A DNA stretch of 64,000 nucleotides from the NCBI GenBank assembly GCA_020055645.1, contig CM034548.1, forward strand, positions 11,098,001 through 11,162,000, written 5' to 3'. This DNA is from Tomocerus qinae (lineage: Eukaryota; Arthropoda; Collembola; Entomobryomorpha; Tomoceridae). Shown piece after piece: positions 51,673-61,486 of the stretch. The stretch's first letter is position 1. Each line of letters begins with the position of its first letter. Position numbers and translations under genes: made by a program. Below the pieces are notes generated by a model. That model had not been told where the DNA came from, ran no database searches, and worked only from the letters and a program-made list of their open reading frames with translations.

Positions 51673-51779
51673 CTCAATATAATATGCATTGACAAAGAGT
51701 GGGTTGCTAAGGGGGGGGGGTCAGAGCGAATTTTGGAAAGGCTAGAGTCCGCCCTTAAGTAGTTTATAGTTGACCACTT
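51673..51779 (-). repeat. Right inverted arm of the MITE-like element, containing a 10-G run
   Basis: Reverse complement of the left arm. It holds ten consecutive G at 51711-51720, where the left arm has a mixed ACACCGCC-type sequence, so the run marks the border between the well-conserved outer part and the diverged inner part. Confidence 0.85.
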
Positions 51780-52571
51780 ACCGAAAATTAACTCAATTAC
51801 CTAATAAGCCATAATTATCTCTTTCCTCTTGTCAGCAAATGTTGATAAGGTATTTATTCTCCACTCCCTCGCTTTTTTTCCTGCTCCATTTTAGTAATAG
51901 TAGTTTCACAGCATTCATGTATAAAGATAATGAAGAAGGACAGCTTTATCTTTAAGTCTATTGACGTAATGACCATGTGCGAATTACTAAAATCTAAAGA
52001 ACTACAATTGTAACCCGCAAGTTCATCTATACATTAAACTTTAATGATTAAATAATCAGGAACTTCCTTCACACGTTAATAGACTTTCTATGTTTTCAAT
52101 ATGATGACAATCATTTTCGACTAGATGAGTATTAATATTTGTTTGACATTTGTTGTTGTTGCCTCTGTTGTTACTAATTACCAATGTCAATGTGCTGAAT
52201 ATTAAACTATGAGCCAATAAATAAATTTCAGAGACCTGTATAAAAGTCCACTAAATCATGATAATTCCTTATTTTTACATAACAACTATTAGCACATTTT
52301 CCTCTTGCGTTAATTAACAACCGTTTGCTTGTAGTATTATACTTATTTAAAATGCTTAGCGAGTTGTCCTTAATTATGCATGTTAATTTTTGATGATCTT
52401 CTAAAAGCTGTTTTATAGGTGCATTATGTCTAGCATTTTACTCCATCGTTGTCATTTATGATTTTATGTGATAACTTGACGTGGCGAAAATAATACCAAA
52501 TCCTCAGCTTTGAGATTCTGTAATTGGCTTGTTAATTTAACCGGTCATTAGATGCTTTTAGATGGACAGGG

Positions 52572-52740
52572 TGGCGTAGTGGAAGTTATCACTGACTTAT
52601 ACCAGCTATTAATCTTTTGTTTAAGCAAAAATGTCTGTCTGTGTTTTATATGTTATCTAATTCACGGTAGTTGTATATATGGCATCCTTCAGGCGAGGAA
52701 GTGAGACTTGGCTTCCGCCTAATTGACAATTTGGGAATGA
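52572..52740 (+). mobile_element. Possible degenerate SINE/RTE-type retroelement fragment
   Basis: TGGCGTAGTGG at 52572-52582 fits the tRNA A-box pattern TGGCNNAGTGG, as in tRNA-derived SINE heads. CATCCTTCAGGCG at 52683-52695 resembles, from memory, a block shared by 3' ends of some invertebrate SINE/LINE repeats. No B box (GGTTCGA-like) follows the A box at a normal distance, and no poly-A or target-site duplication is evident. Without a repeat search this is a weak call. Confidence 0.25.
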
Positions 52741-52807
52741 TTATGCGTATGAATGCGAACTACCAAATCCATAATTTGTTCATACGGAATGTAATCATAA
52801 GCTGCAA

Positions 52808-53068
52808 GTGCCAGCCTGGCAGGTAGGTAGACTTTTTTCTGGCAATAGTGCAGACCTACAGACTAATAGAGGTACAAGTAAGTTCCAGATACCTTTACCT
52901 ATAACCCCTATGTCACCAGTATCTTCTAAAGGTCTACTCCACGCTAAGACGGTGAAGGATATAGACAGCCTTAAAACTACTGTCAGAAGTGGAGCAGAGA
53001 CAAAAATTTGGCTAGGACTGGATTACGCGATATTCGAAATACTTAGTCTCGTCTATCGACTTCTATAG
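52808..53068 (+). CDS. Unidentified 86-codon open frame, possibly repeat-derived
   Basis: An open frame starting at GTG (no ATG at its head) and ending TAG, in locally less AT-rich sequence. Its predicted product is mixed hydrophilic with a serine/threonine-rich middle and a hydrophobic end (IFEILSLVYRLL). I recognise no family. It begins in a TGCCAGCCTGGCA palindrome and follows the possible retroelement fragment, so a remnant of the same repeat is more likely than a host gene. Confidence 0.12.
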   Translation: MPAWQVGRLFSGNSADLQTNRGTSKFQIPLPITPMSPVSSKGLLHAKTVKDIDSLKTTVRSGAETKIWLGLDYAIFEILSLVYRLL

Positions 53069-53856
53069 AGAAAAATGAATTTCCAAGGCTTTTTACTCAC
53101 AAAATGGATATAAGCATTTCATAATGTACTAGGAGTGATACACTCCAACTCAATAAGTGCTACAAAGCAGTTTAAATGAATAATTGGATAAATGTAAATT
53201 AAGTTTTTCCAGAATATTTTCTTTAAAAAGATTAGACTATTTTTCGATAATTTTTTCGGTCTTCACTTTTTACAGTTTTGTTGTCAGTTTATTGTGTTCT
53301 ATATACAAGAAGTCCATTGCATGAAAATTACAAAATACAATAGTGACACTAATAAAAACTATCTAATACATGGATTGGGATTTTTGACAGTCTTACTTAG
53401 CTACTGGATACTTCAAATGCAACTGTAAATTATTTTTGGATTCACATTTACAACATCAATCACTTTAAATTTGAAGAGACAATACTTAGATCAAAGAATT
53501 AGATAATATTAAAATATTTTACACATCAAGAAATTAAATTTCGTAAGATCAATTTGAAAGAAACTTATGAGTGAAAACGATTTTAGTAGATCTTTGTGTC
53601 GTAATATGATGGATATCCCACCATTAGAATTGTCTCCTATAAATAGTGTCTAATAAGCTAAAAAATATATACAGTATAATTACACTGGAAAATTAACCCA
53701 TACCTTATTTGGAAAATAAATTTACATTAAAGATTGATATAAACATTAGAAAATAGGTCGGCTAACCGATTCTTGTTTAAAGCTAAGTTGTGGAATGCTT
53801 TTTGAATTCAAATAAGTAGTTATACACTAAACTAAAATCTTTAGGGGAAAGAAATG

Positions 53857-56430
53857 TCATAAATCCCTAGGAGTAAAAATAACGCGAAGGTCAGCATCCG
53901 GAGGAATAGCTACGCAGGAAATCGGTAGCAGGCACGGATTTTCCATTGAAGTAATATCAAAGTTTTGTACGATGGAGATGATTAGCCCAGTTGTAATTTT
54001 CTCAACGAGTCGATACCCCATGCAGGCTCTAATCCCGGTGGAAAAAGGAATGAAATGAGCAGGTTTGAAGAATTTGCCAGTTTCAGTCAAAAATCTCTCT
54101 GGAATGAATTTCTCTGGCTCATCCCAAAACTCTGGGTTGGTGTTCAAGTCGTAGTTGTTTAAAATGACCATAGTTCCTTTCTCGATTTTGTAATCTGGAG
54201 ACAGAGTAAACAATTAAAAATGGTTAAGGAAGGAAGAGCACTCATTTTGGCTTAAGGTTAATTGCCAAAGCTCATGCTGTGACTTAAAAGCTTTTCATGT
54301 AATGTTTATGTGAAACACTAGTAGCTTTCATGTCGCTGTCACTCCAATTACCTTCAATAATCGTTTCTTGAGAAGCAACATGAGGAACAATTGGAGACGA
54401 TGTCTTACGGAGGGTCTCGTAGAGCACAGCTTGGATATAATCACAATTCCCTTCAACGAAGTGCTATATTAATGAGAAGACATGAACATTTCATCAGTCT
54501 GACCCTTTATACCATTTAAATTGCAATATTTCTATGTCAATGTCATAGCACTGTGGTTACCATTCCTGGCATAACGCCACAATTTCCAAGAATTATATGG
54601 CAAGTGTCAATAAAATATAAATTCTAAATACAAGCATCAGATACTTAGTAAATAATTCTCCAAGAAGTATAAAATTAAAAGTAGCCTACATAAATAGGTA
54701 GACAGACGTTTCAAGGGTAGCAATCGTGGGAAATGATTGGAAATAAAGTATTCACAGTCTATGACAAAAGTTGGACCAGTAATAGATTTATATTACTTAA
54801 TTCCTACCTTTTCATAGATTTTCTGAGACAGGCCCTTGACTGAAGCAATGTCAATCACCATTCGACCGAGAAGATTGGATACAGCAGAGTGACCTCCTAT
54901 GAAATCTTCAAGCATGTATAGTACCTGCTCTTGAGTCAGTCTTGTATCTGGAGCTTCGTCTTGCAAATGGGATAACAATGTATCTACGAAATCTTGGGGG
55001 TCATCTGTATTCAATCGGCTTCTGTTACAAAATCATCACAATTGATCAATAAACTTGGCCTTTAAAACATCTCTCTTGAAACCATTTATAACTCTGCAAC
55101 TATTTACTTACGTGTGGACATCAATGATGCGTTTTTCAACAAATTCTCGTATCTGCTTCCCCATAGACACAAACTTTTGCAGGTGAGAATTGAAAAGTGG
55201 AGCTAGGAATGGCAAAACATCGGTAGGATGACTTTGGTTAATTTCCCAGAAGATTTCATCGAAACACCGTACTGTATTTTCAAACTCAGAGTCCATTTCC
55301 TCGTCGAATCTTTGCGAGCAGAAATACTCAAAGAATATATTAGCGCAAGCTTTCTGAAGATGTAGCTTGAGACCCAAATGAGAATTCCCTCCCACGCGAT
55401 CCTTTTCAATGCTCCTGACGAGAGTGTTTCCTCCCGTTTCAATTGCAACTTGAAGATCTTTATTTAGTAGAGTTGAGTGACAAAATCGTCGGGCCAGATT
55501 CCGTCTCTTTTTCTGAACTCGGGAATAGTTACAAAAGGCCAGAGCTGCAATGGGATAAATATGTTTATTTTCAAACAGTCAGTCAGTAACCCAACGACAG
55601 GGAAAGTGAACCGTTATAGGATTATAGCATGCCATAAATGTCTGATCTGGAGTCTGAAGGTTAGATTAAATGATGTTTTTGTGTTTTCTGTTTATTATGA
55701 CACAACAGCTTTACAATATGAAGTCTAAGGATAAATTTTATTGTCAGTGTCTATTACATAACAGTCGCACTTCAACCCAAAGACTACCTAACCTTCCTTT
55801 ACCCTTTGCACAAACGTTCTTAATACTGTACCATCTACAAATAACCTTCTCTGTGGTCGTCTATTTAGTATCACTGAAATTAACTTACAATTTTCTTTGT
55901 CATTTCCAAACAGCAATCTGTAGCGGTAAAAATTTGGTCGGTCCAAGAAACTCCCTCCTTGATCCACCAAAACCTTCTTCATCAGACCCAAGGAATTTAC
56001 GACGACTGTTGGCACATATCCCAGCTGGAGTGAATAAATAGCTCCGTATTTTTTCGATAGTTCTGTCATTTCAATGAAAGGGTTTCTGTCGAAAAATGAG
56101 CACAAGATTTTAGTTATATTGTAAAATCTCATAGTATGGATAAATTAGCAACCAGCACTGTTAATTATATTCTTACCCCCGTAGAAGATGCAGATGGCCA
56201 ATTAAAGGCCATTTAGGTGGAGATGGCAATAATTTCAACGATCTCTTAGTCTCCGTAACCTGCCACTTCCTTTTATGTAATGTCAGTACGTAAATCACAA
56301 CTGATAGCAAAAATGTTGACACCAAAATAAGGCAAAACTCGTCACTTCCAGTTGATCCTTCCTCACTGTAAAATATAACAGTCATTGTAATTATCGTATT
56401 CCAGAATTCAAAAACCTTAGTATCAACCAT
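53857..56430 (-). CDS. spo: Cytochrome P450 of the CYP307 family (Spook-type Halloween enzyme), complete
   Basis: ER-anchored P450 of the family required for the early 'black box' steps converting 7-dehydrocholesterol to ecdysteroid precursors. Exons: 56430-56177, 56085-55889, 55544-55112, 55021-54808, 54463-54352, 54194-53857; 515 aa as modelled. A hydrophobic anchor (about residues 32-51) is followed by basic KRK and a proline hinge. Diagnostic CYP307-like stretches are YSLQLG.VP.VVVN, DRPNFYRYRLLFGNDKEN, FDEIFWEINQ and the helix I motif GGHSAVSN (337-344), which replaces the usual (A/G)Gx(D/E)T(T/S). The ExxR is ETLR (382-385), then SSPIVPHVAS, the EKFIPERF region and the haem loop FSTGIRACMG with Cys461. 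The start is the ATG at 56430; an in-frame TGA lies just upstream. The segment between helix J and ExxR is about 12 residues shorter than usual (see the candidate exon at 54561-54623). No canonical AATAAA was seen near the stop. CYP307A versus CYP307B needs a tree. Confidence 0.93.
54561..54623 (-). other. Candidate extra 63-nt exon inside CYP307 intron 4
   Basis: Within the fourth P450 intron (54464-54807), the minus strand has an AG acceptor just before 54623 and a GTAACC donor just after 54561. They enclose 21 stop-free codons in the correct phase (phase 0 on both sides). The flanking exons, joined directly, lack about 12 residues that P450s normally have between the end of helix J and the ExxR helix. 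Including this piece would make that segment about 9 residues longer than usual. The encoded residues, with IDTCHIILGN and ending VMPGM, match the family only loosely. It could be a real or alternative exon, or simply intron sequence. Confidence 0.3.
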
Positions 56431-59400
56431 CTTTCTTTGTCCCAATAATCAAATTAAGTGAGGAAGAGTTTTCTTTTTAAAAATCTGAAAGATGATGATA
56501 TTGCTAACATTGAATTAAGTATAACAAGCTGGGGATTACATTTTACATTCTGCCAACATGAAAGATTGTATTGAAGACGTCAGTCTCATAAGTGATCCTA
56601 ATTACGCTATAGCATGGTTTAATTTACCTTTTTATTCCTATTCCATGTCAAATGGGGTAACTGTTGTGTAATGTAGAAATATCTGTCAAAAAAGAGACCC
56701 ATCTCTCTGAAAGGTTTCTATTTCTCGTTAATTGTAGACAACCAGGAAGTCTAGACCAATCTTATGAATTAGTTTGTGCTCAACATGCTCATATAATGCA
56801 ATTGATGGCTCCTTGCAGTTAATTCTACTACAGTTAGACACTGAAAGTAGAGATAAGTTGTGTAACTGTAAGAGTCTTAAAGTTGATTTTGATGGCAGTG
56901 ACAATCCTCGAAGTAGACTAGAGACTCACCTGTCCTTGATTATGTACCCCAAGACTAGCCGTAAAATCATGAAGATGAATGAGTTTCACATAATGCACTT
57001 ACTTACACCTATTTATTTGCGTCTGTTGTCTTCTGTATGGAGTCTTTTTATATTAATCTCAACACAAATTAGAGCTGCCGTCTATTCTAGCATTTGTCGA
57101 TGCACTGTTACAAAACTCACACGAAGACTGAATATCACTATAGAATAGAAAAGACAGACTATCAAATACGTAATTTTTGTTGCTTAAGAGTAGCTGGATT
57201 TGTAGTACCTAATTATGCAAGTCTTCATTCAAGTATAATAGAAGACAGGTAAATAAGTTGGTCTGTGCCTAGCCTTGGGCTCTTGCCTACTACTACCTAC
57301 TACAATATTATGTTACTATACTAATGCAAGTAATCTTTAAGCCTTTAACTGGACTGTCTCACTCTCACTGTCTCCTTTAATTTCTGGTTTTCTTGAGTCT
57401 TTGGTTGTCTTTGTCACGTTGCCAGTGCCACTTGAATTTACCCTTGTTGGCTCGTCTGCTGTCTCAGTCTCTTTCTTTGAATCTAATCATTCTAAATGTT
57501 CCATGTTCCTTCCATTTCAAATGCACTACAGTAGGTACGGTAGTACAGTACAGGATCTTATGCGAGGCAATGTGAGACAATCGACACTATTTTATATCAC
57601 GGGCTCAATACTTAGTATTTTCATAACTGTAGTATTGTATTATATGTACTATACACAATTTATTGTTTTTGCTAACCAATTAACTAATTAATCCACCAAA
57701 TAAATTTCTACTCTATAAATTATGCTATACTATTTTGATTGCTACTATATAAATCAGCTTAAAAGTAAATACTACTCTAAATGAATATTAATTTGGTTAT
57801 AAATGCTCATAAATTTGCACAATGTAAATAACAGTAGAGACAATCACATTGGTTTTTCATACAGGGGTTAGATTTGATTTCTCATTACATTCGCATATAA
57901 GTACCTGACATGTGCCGTGCGTCTAAGTAAGTCTTGCTTCATTAAGAAAGAGAAACATATACAAGAAAAGTAAATAGATTGAACAAACTAAAGAAATAAA
58001 AGTACTTCAATTTTTTACACATGTCGCTATAGTAAAGTATCCTATGAAATTGTAACGTGCATGTCATTGTGTCTGACTTTTATTATTGACGGAAACAATT
58101 TAAAGTAAGGGAGAAAGGTTGTGTTACTCATTTTACTCAACGTAATAAAAGTTGAGTTAAGAATATATTAATGCACAATTAATTGTAATTCATTGGGTGT
58201 AATTATAGTAATGAAGGAGAGAGAATGATAGATCATACGACTAGTGTTACAAAGAAAATGTACAGGGGTAACTTTTTTGTCAGTTTCGACGATTAAAAGG
58301 CTCAGCCTTATAAAATAAAGGATGTATCTATTTATAGAGTTGAATTTAATAGAAGTTCCAAATGGAAGAAAGTCCAGGTGTGAATTAAAACACAAGTGGC
58401 CTGGAGACAAGGAATTCACTATTAAAAATGCAGACAGGAAGTAATTGGTGTATCTTTTTTAAGAAATGTCTGTGAATAAAAGATAATCAGGAGACTGATC
58501 TCGAGAAACGTAAAGTTTAGTTCTGGAGCAAAAGCTAAGAATTAACACCTGGTTTGGGGGAGAGAAATTTACCTATGTTTTATAAATGACGGCTATGATC
58601 TTAATCTGAATAAAAAATGAAGGGTTCCCGAGGCTCAATAATTTCGATATCAATTATAATAGGGTGTAAAAAGTATCTACCTTGACACGATGCGGAGGGC
58701 CATGCTGAACAAACCAGATCGCTGTAACGAAATGCAGTAACGTTGATAGGACTTAGTAGAGGAGTGGTAGTTCACTTTAAATATTTTTCACACTCGGCTA
58801 AGAAACTTCTTACAGAAGCATTGTGCAACTCGGAGGAAGTTCGATGAGCTAATGAAATGGTTTATGAAGGGAGTCGAAATATTTAAAGGGTCCAGAGAGG
58901 ATGAGAACCAGACTTCCAGTTCACCTGTGTACTTATACAGATCAAGGATCAAGCTAGGTTACCAAGTAGGTAAATATTCATGGGCTGTCTAATACTCACT
59001 CCCATACCAAACAACGTTGTGAGTCTCACCCGCTGCTATAGTCTCATCCTTGCTTCTTCTTCCATCCAATCCAGCCATTACCAGTTAAATCGTATTATTG
59101 TAATTGCATGGACTGCTCCACTACTCTAATAAGGATCCTCACTTATTGTGTGGAGGTGAACAGGGAACTTATTATATTATAGGTACACAGATTATTGAGG
59201 TAAGTAAATTGTTACACTTACACCTGCAACTGCCAACAAGTGTCCCACTTGTTACAATTATACACACAGTCCCAATTCTCCACTAACTACTACTGCCAAA
59301 TCAATAACTGACAGGTCAAATAAATCTCCAGGTGTAATTATTGTCTTTTTCTAGTTTTATGTTACTAAAGTAATCAATAAGCCATTAAATCCTTAAGCTA

Positions 59401-61486
59401 ATTGTAAGAGTATTAATACATTATTTTTAATTGCTATTTCTCTTCATTAAAAATCTTATCCCACTATTTATAGTTCTCTGGCAGTGTGTTAAATGCTTCA
59501 ACCAGGTACACTAGGTTCTATCCTAAAATACAATTAGTGGCTTTTATTTACTCTTGTTGATTGCTCTAGCCTTCGTAATAGTATATATTTATAGCTATCT
59601 GCACCAGTAATAAGGATCTTATAAACTGTGTTATATATGTTTATATACGCTAAGTGGTAGGTAAGGTGGGTAATGTTTTTGATCATTTTATTACTATTTA
59701 TTTCAGCAAAAATAACAAAGCTCTGTGTGTGACAGTGATACTTGGATACTTGTTATGAATTGAGTAATCCCAAACTAAACCATGCCAGTACTACAACTAC
59801 TATTTATGACATTATCAGTACAATCCAAAAGTCTACTTTGCCCAAAATACAAAAATCTTCAATATTATGCTTCATTAATACTGCCATTGATATTATTTGG
59901 TGTAGGTAGGTAATTTCTTTATAGGCAAGCCAAGGTAGTAAAATGCACCGATTATGTAGTTAGGTACTCATGCTATCCTAACTCTGTTTTACTCAGAAGA
60001 AAGAGACAATCAAATTATATAGCTCCATTTTGAACATCCACTGACTCAAACTCAAGTACCTCTTTATTACATTCGGGTACCCATTGTTATTTCATTGCCA
60101 TGGCCAATGTCATTCCTTCATCTTTCAGTGATACAATAATTTTGTATAACCCAAGTTTCTTCTATATCAAACTTTGTTATGTAACTTATATATTCTACTT
60201 TTACTGTGTATAACACGTAATATGTTGGTTTATAAACCATGAATGAATTGCACTACAATTGCATATCTTAAAACCAAAGTACAACTGTAATTAATAATTA
60301 TTTTTTAGAGATAACGTGCTCAACATTAAATTAATAATCCTTTAAACTTTACTCTTAAATGAACTACAATAACTGTCAATGAAAACTGATAAATGATAAT
60401 CACGTATGAAAGAAAAACTTTGAGGGTGGTCTATAATCTATAATGAGTGTCTGAACATTTCCAATGTCCAAATAATTGTTAGGAAAGTGCTACCGGCACA
60501 TCCATGCATTTAATAAATTTTTAAAGATGAGTTTCCACCTTTTACTTATCATTGTATCATTAATCATTAGCGTTATTTATTGAAATTAAAGCAAATGTTG
60601 ATGCTGAAGCTACATGTTGTGAGTTGCCTTTCGAAGGGATTAGGGCAACTGTGTTTATTGTCGGCTGACCAAAAATAAATGAAGACAGCGAGTAATTATA
60701 ATAGGGGTTTCTGTATAACGGTGGTTGCTTGTAAGTTGTTAGTTTAATGTAACAGCATTAAATTATTGTAGATATCTGACACCAAAAACAATATTTTTCG
60801 TTCTGAAACATTTCCTACGCGGTGCATTGACATTGTTAATTTTTTATAGCTTTTTCAACTATATCCAAATCCAAATGGAAAAGCAAAATCTCAACTTAAT
60901 GCATAAAAATCCGACTTTCTGAGTACTTAGTGTACATGAAACTCTCTCCCTGATATTCGGACTAATTCAGGTCAATTCAGGTTAATGTTCTTTCGAAGGA
61001 GGCATTCCCGAATTTCGATTTGGCTATCGTTTTTATGCACCAATTATTTCTAGTTTTGAAAAAATTCGAAGAGACGGATAATGTTTGTAAAGAGTAAAGT
61101 CGTAGTTAGGCAAATAATGCTAAGCTCACCGCTCACCGTGCTGTAGTAGCTTTTAGACTAGGGGCTATTGGAGACGGTACAGAAGTCGGTTGGCGCTAAA
61201 TCCCTTTTCAGCGAAATTTGTTTAAACGGGCCTTTTATCTCTTCTGTCTCTTCTACTCTCCACTGTGCCGCACAGTCAACAGTCAGTGTGTACTGTGTAC
61301 TCGACTTGTAGTGAATTTTTGTTGAAGTCGTTATAAATTCAAAATTGTTGTTGGAAAGCGATTATCAATATTATCATGCACTGAATTTCAGTTTTAGTTG
61401 TGTGTTAATTATTGCAAATTGTTGCAGGTGAATTTCACTTTGGTGTTTTTAAAAGAAGATATCGTCATCGTCAACCATAAAATGAC
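56431..61486. other. 5-kb intergenic region between divergent CYP307 and FANCM
   Basis: AT-rich DNA that must contain both promoters. On the minus strand, TTTCAG ahead of the P450 start codon could be a 5' UTR splice acceptor. Open frames near 56774-57148 (124 codons) and 57401-57691 (96 codons) start at non-ATG codons and resemble nothing I know. No tRNA, snRNA or transposon ends were recognised. GTTGCC...GGCAAC short inverted arms occur near 60623-60652. Confidence 0.55.
61190..61287 (+). promoter_or_regulatory. Putative FANCM promoter: E2F-like site and TCAGT initiator
   Basis: Upstream of the FANCM start codon there is GTTGGCGC at 61189-61196, one mismatch from the E2F consensus TTTGGCGC. 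An arthropod-type initiator TCAGT lies at 61283-61287, about 200 nt before the ATG. No TATA box is visible 25-35 nt upstream of the initiator, as expected for a housekeeping or DNA-repair promoter. GCAG followed by GTGAAT at about 61426-61435 could be a 5' UTR splice donor. E2F control of repair genes is general knowledge; its use here is inference. Confidence 0.25.

Larger units (their letters stand above)
51181..51779. mobile_element. Roughly 600-bp element with long terminal inverted repeats (MITE-like)
   Basis: Left arm 51181-51284 and right arm 51779-51673 are reverse complements. The outer 59-60 nt differ at about three positions (both begin AAGTGGTCAACTATA from the outside). The inner part continues with weaker similarity around CTTTGTCAATGC and TATTGAG. 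The interior of about 390 nt has no transposase-like frame. It carries a cluster of AGTCTCA-type motifs at about 51520-51580 and an A/T-rich segment. Long arms, small size and lack of coding capacity fit a non-autonomous DNA transposon or foldback element. Flanks are CAAC on the left and ACCG on the right, with no obvious target-site duplication, so the exact ends are uncertain. Confidence 0.7.
51780..53856. other. Intergenic DNA between CAPZA and CYP307
   Basis: AT-rich spacer between two minus-strand genes. It contains a repeat-like stretch at about 52570-52740, a 13-nt palindrome TGCCAGCCTGGCA at 52809-52821 and a short open frame at 52808-53068, each listed separately. From 53070 to 53856 I see only AT-rich DNA, presumably including the P450 3' UTR. 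Confidence 0.6.

Noticed and set aside
55477..56041. Plus-strand open frames (83 and 123 codons) over the P450
   Set aside because: They are antisense shadows of P450 exons 2-3 and intron 2; the minus strand carries the conserved protein.
56431..56445. Upstream TTG extension of the P450 by five codons
   Set aside because: TTG is not a normal eukaryotic start, and the ATG at 56430 gives a standard N-terminal anchor; an in-frame TGA lies immediately further upstream.
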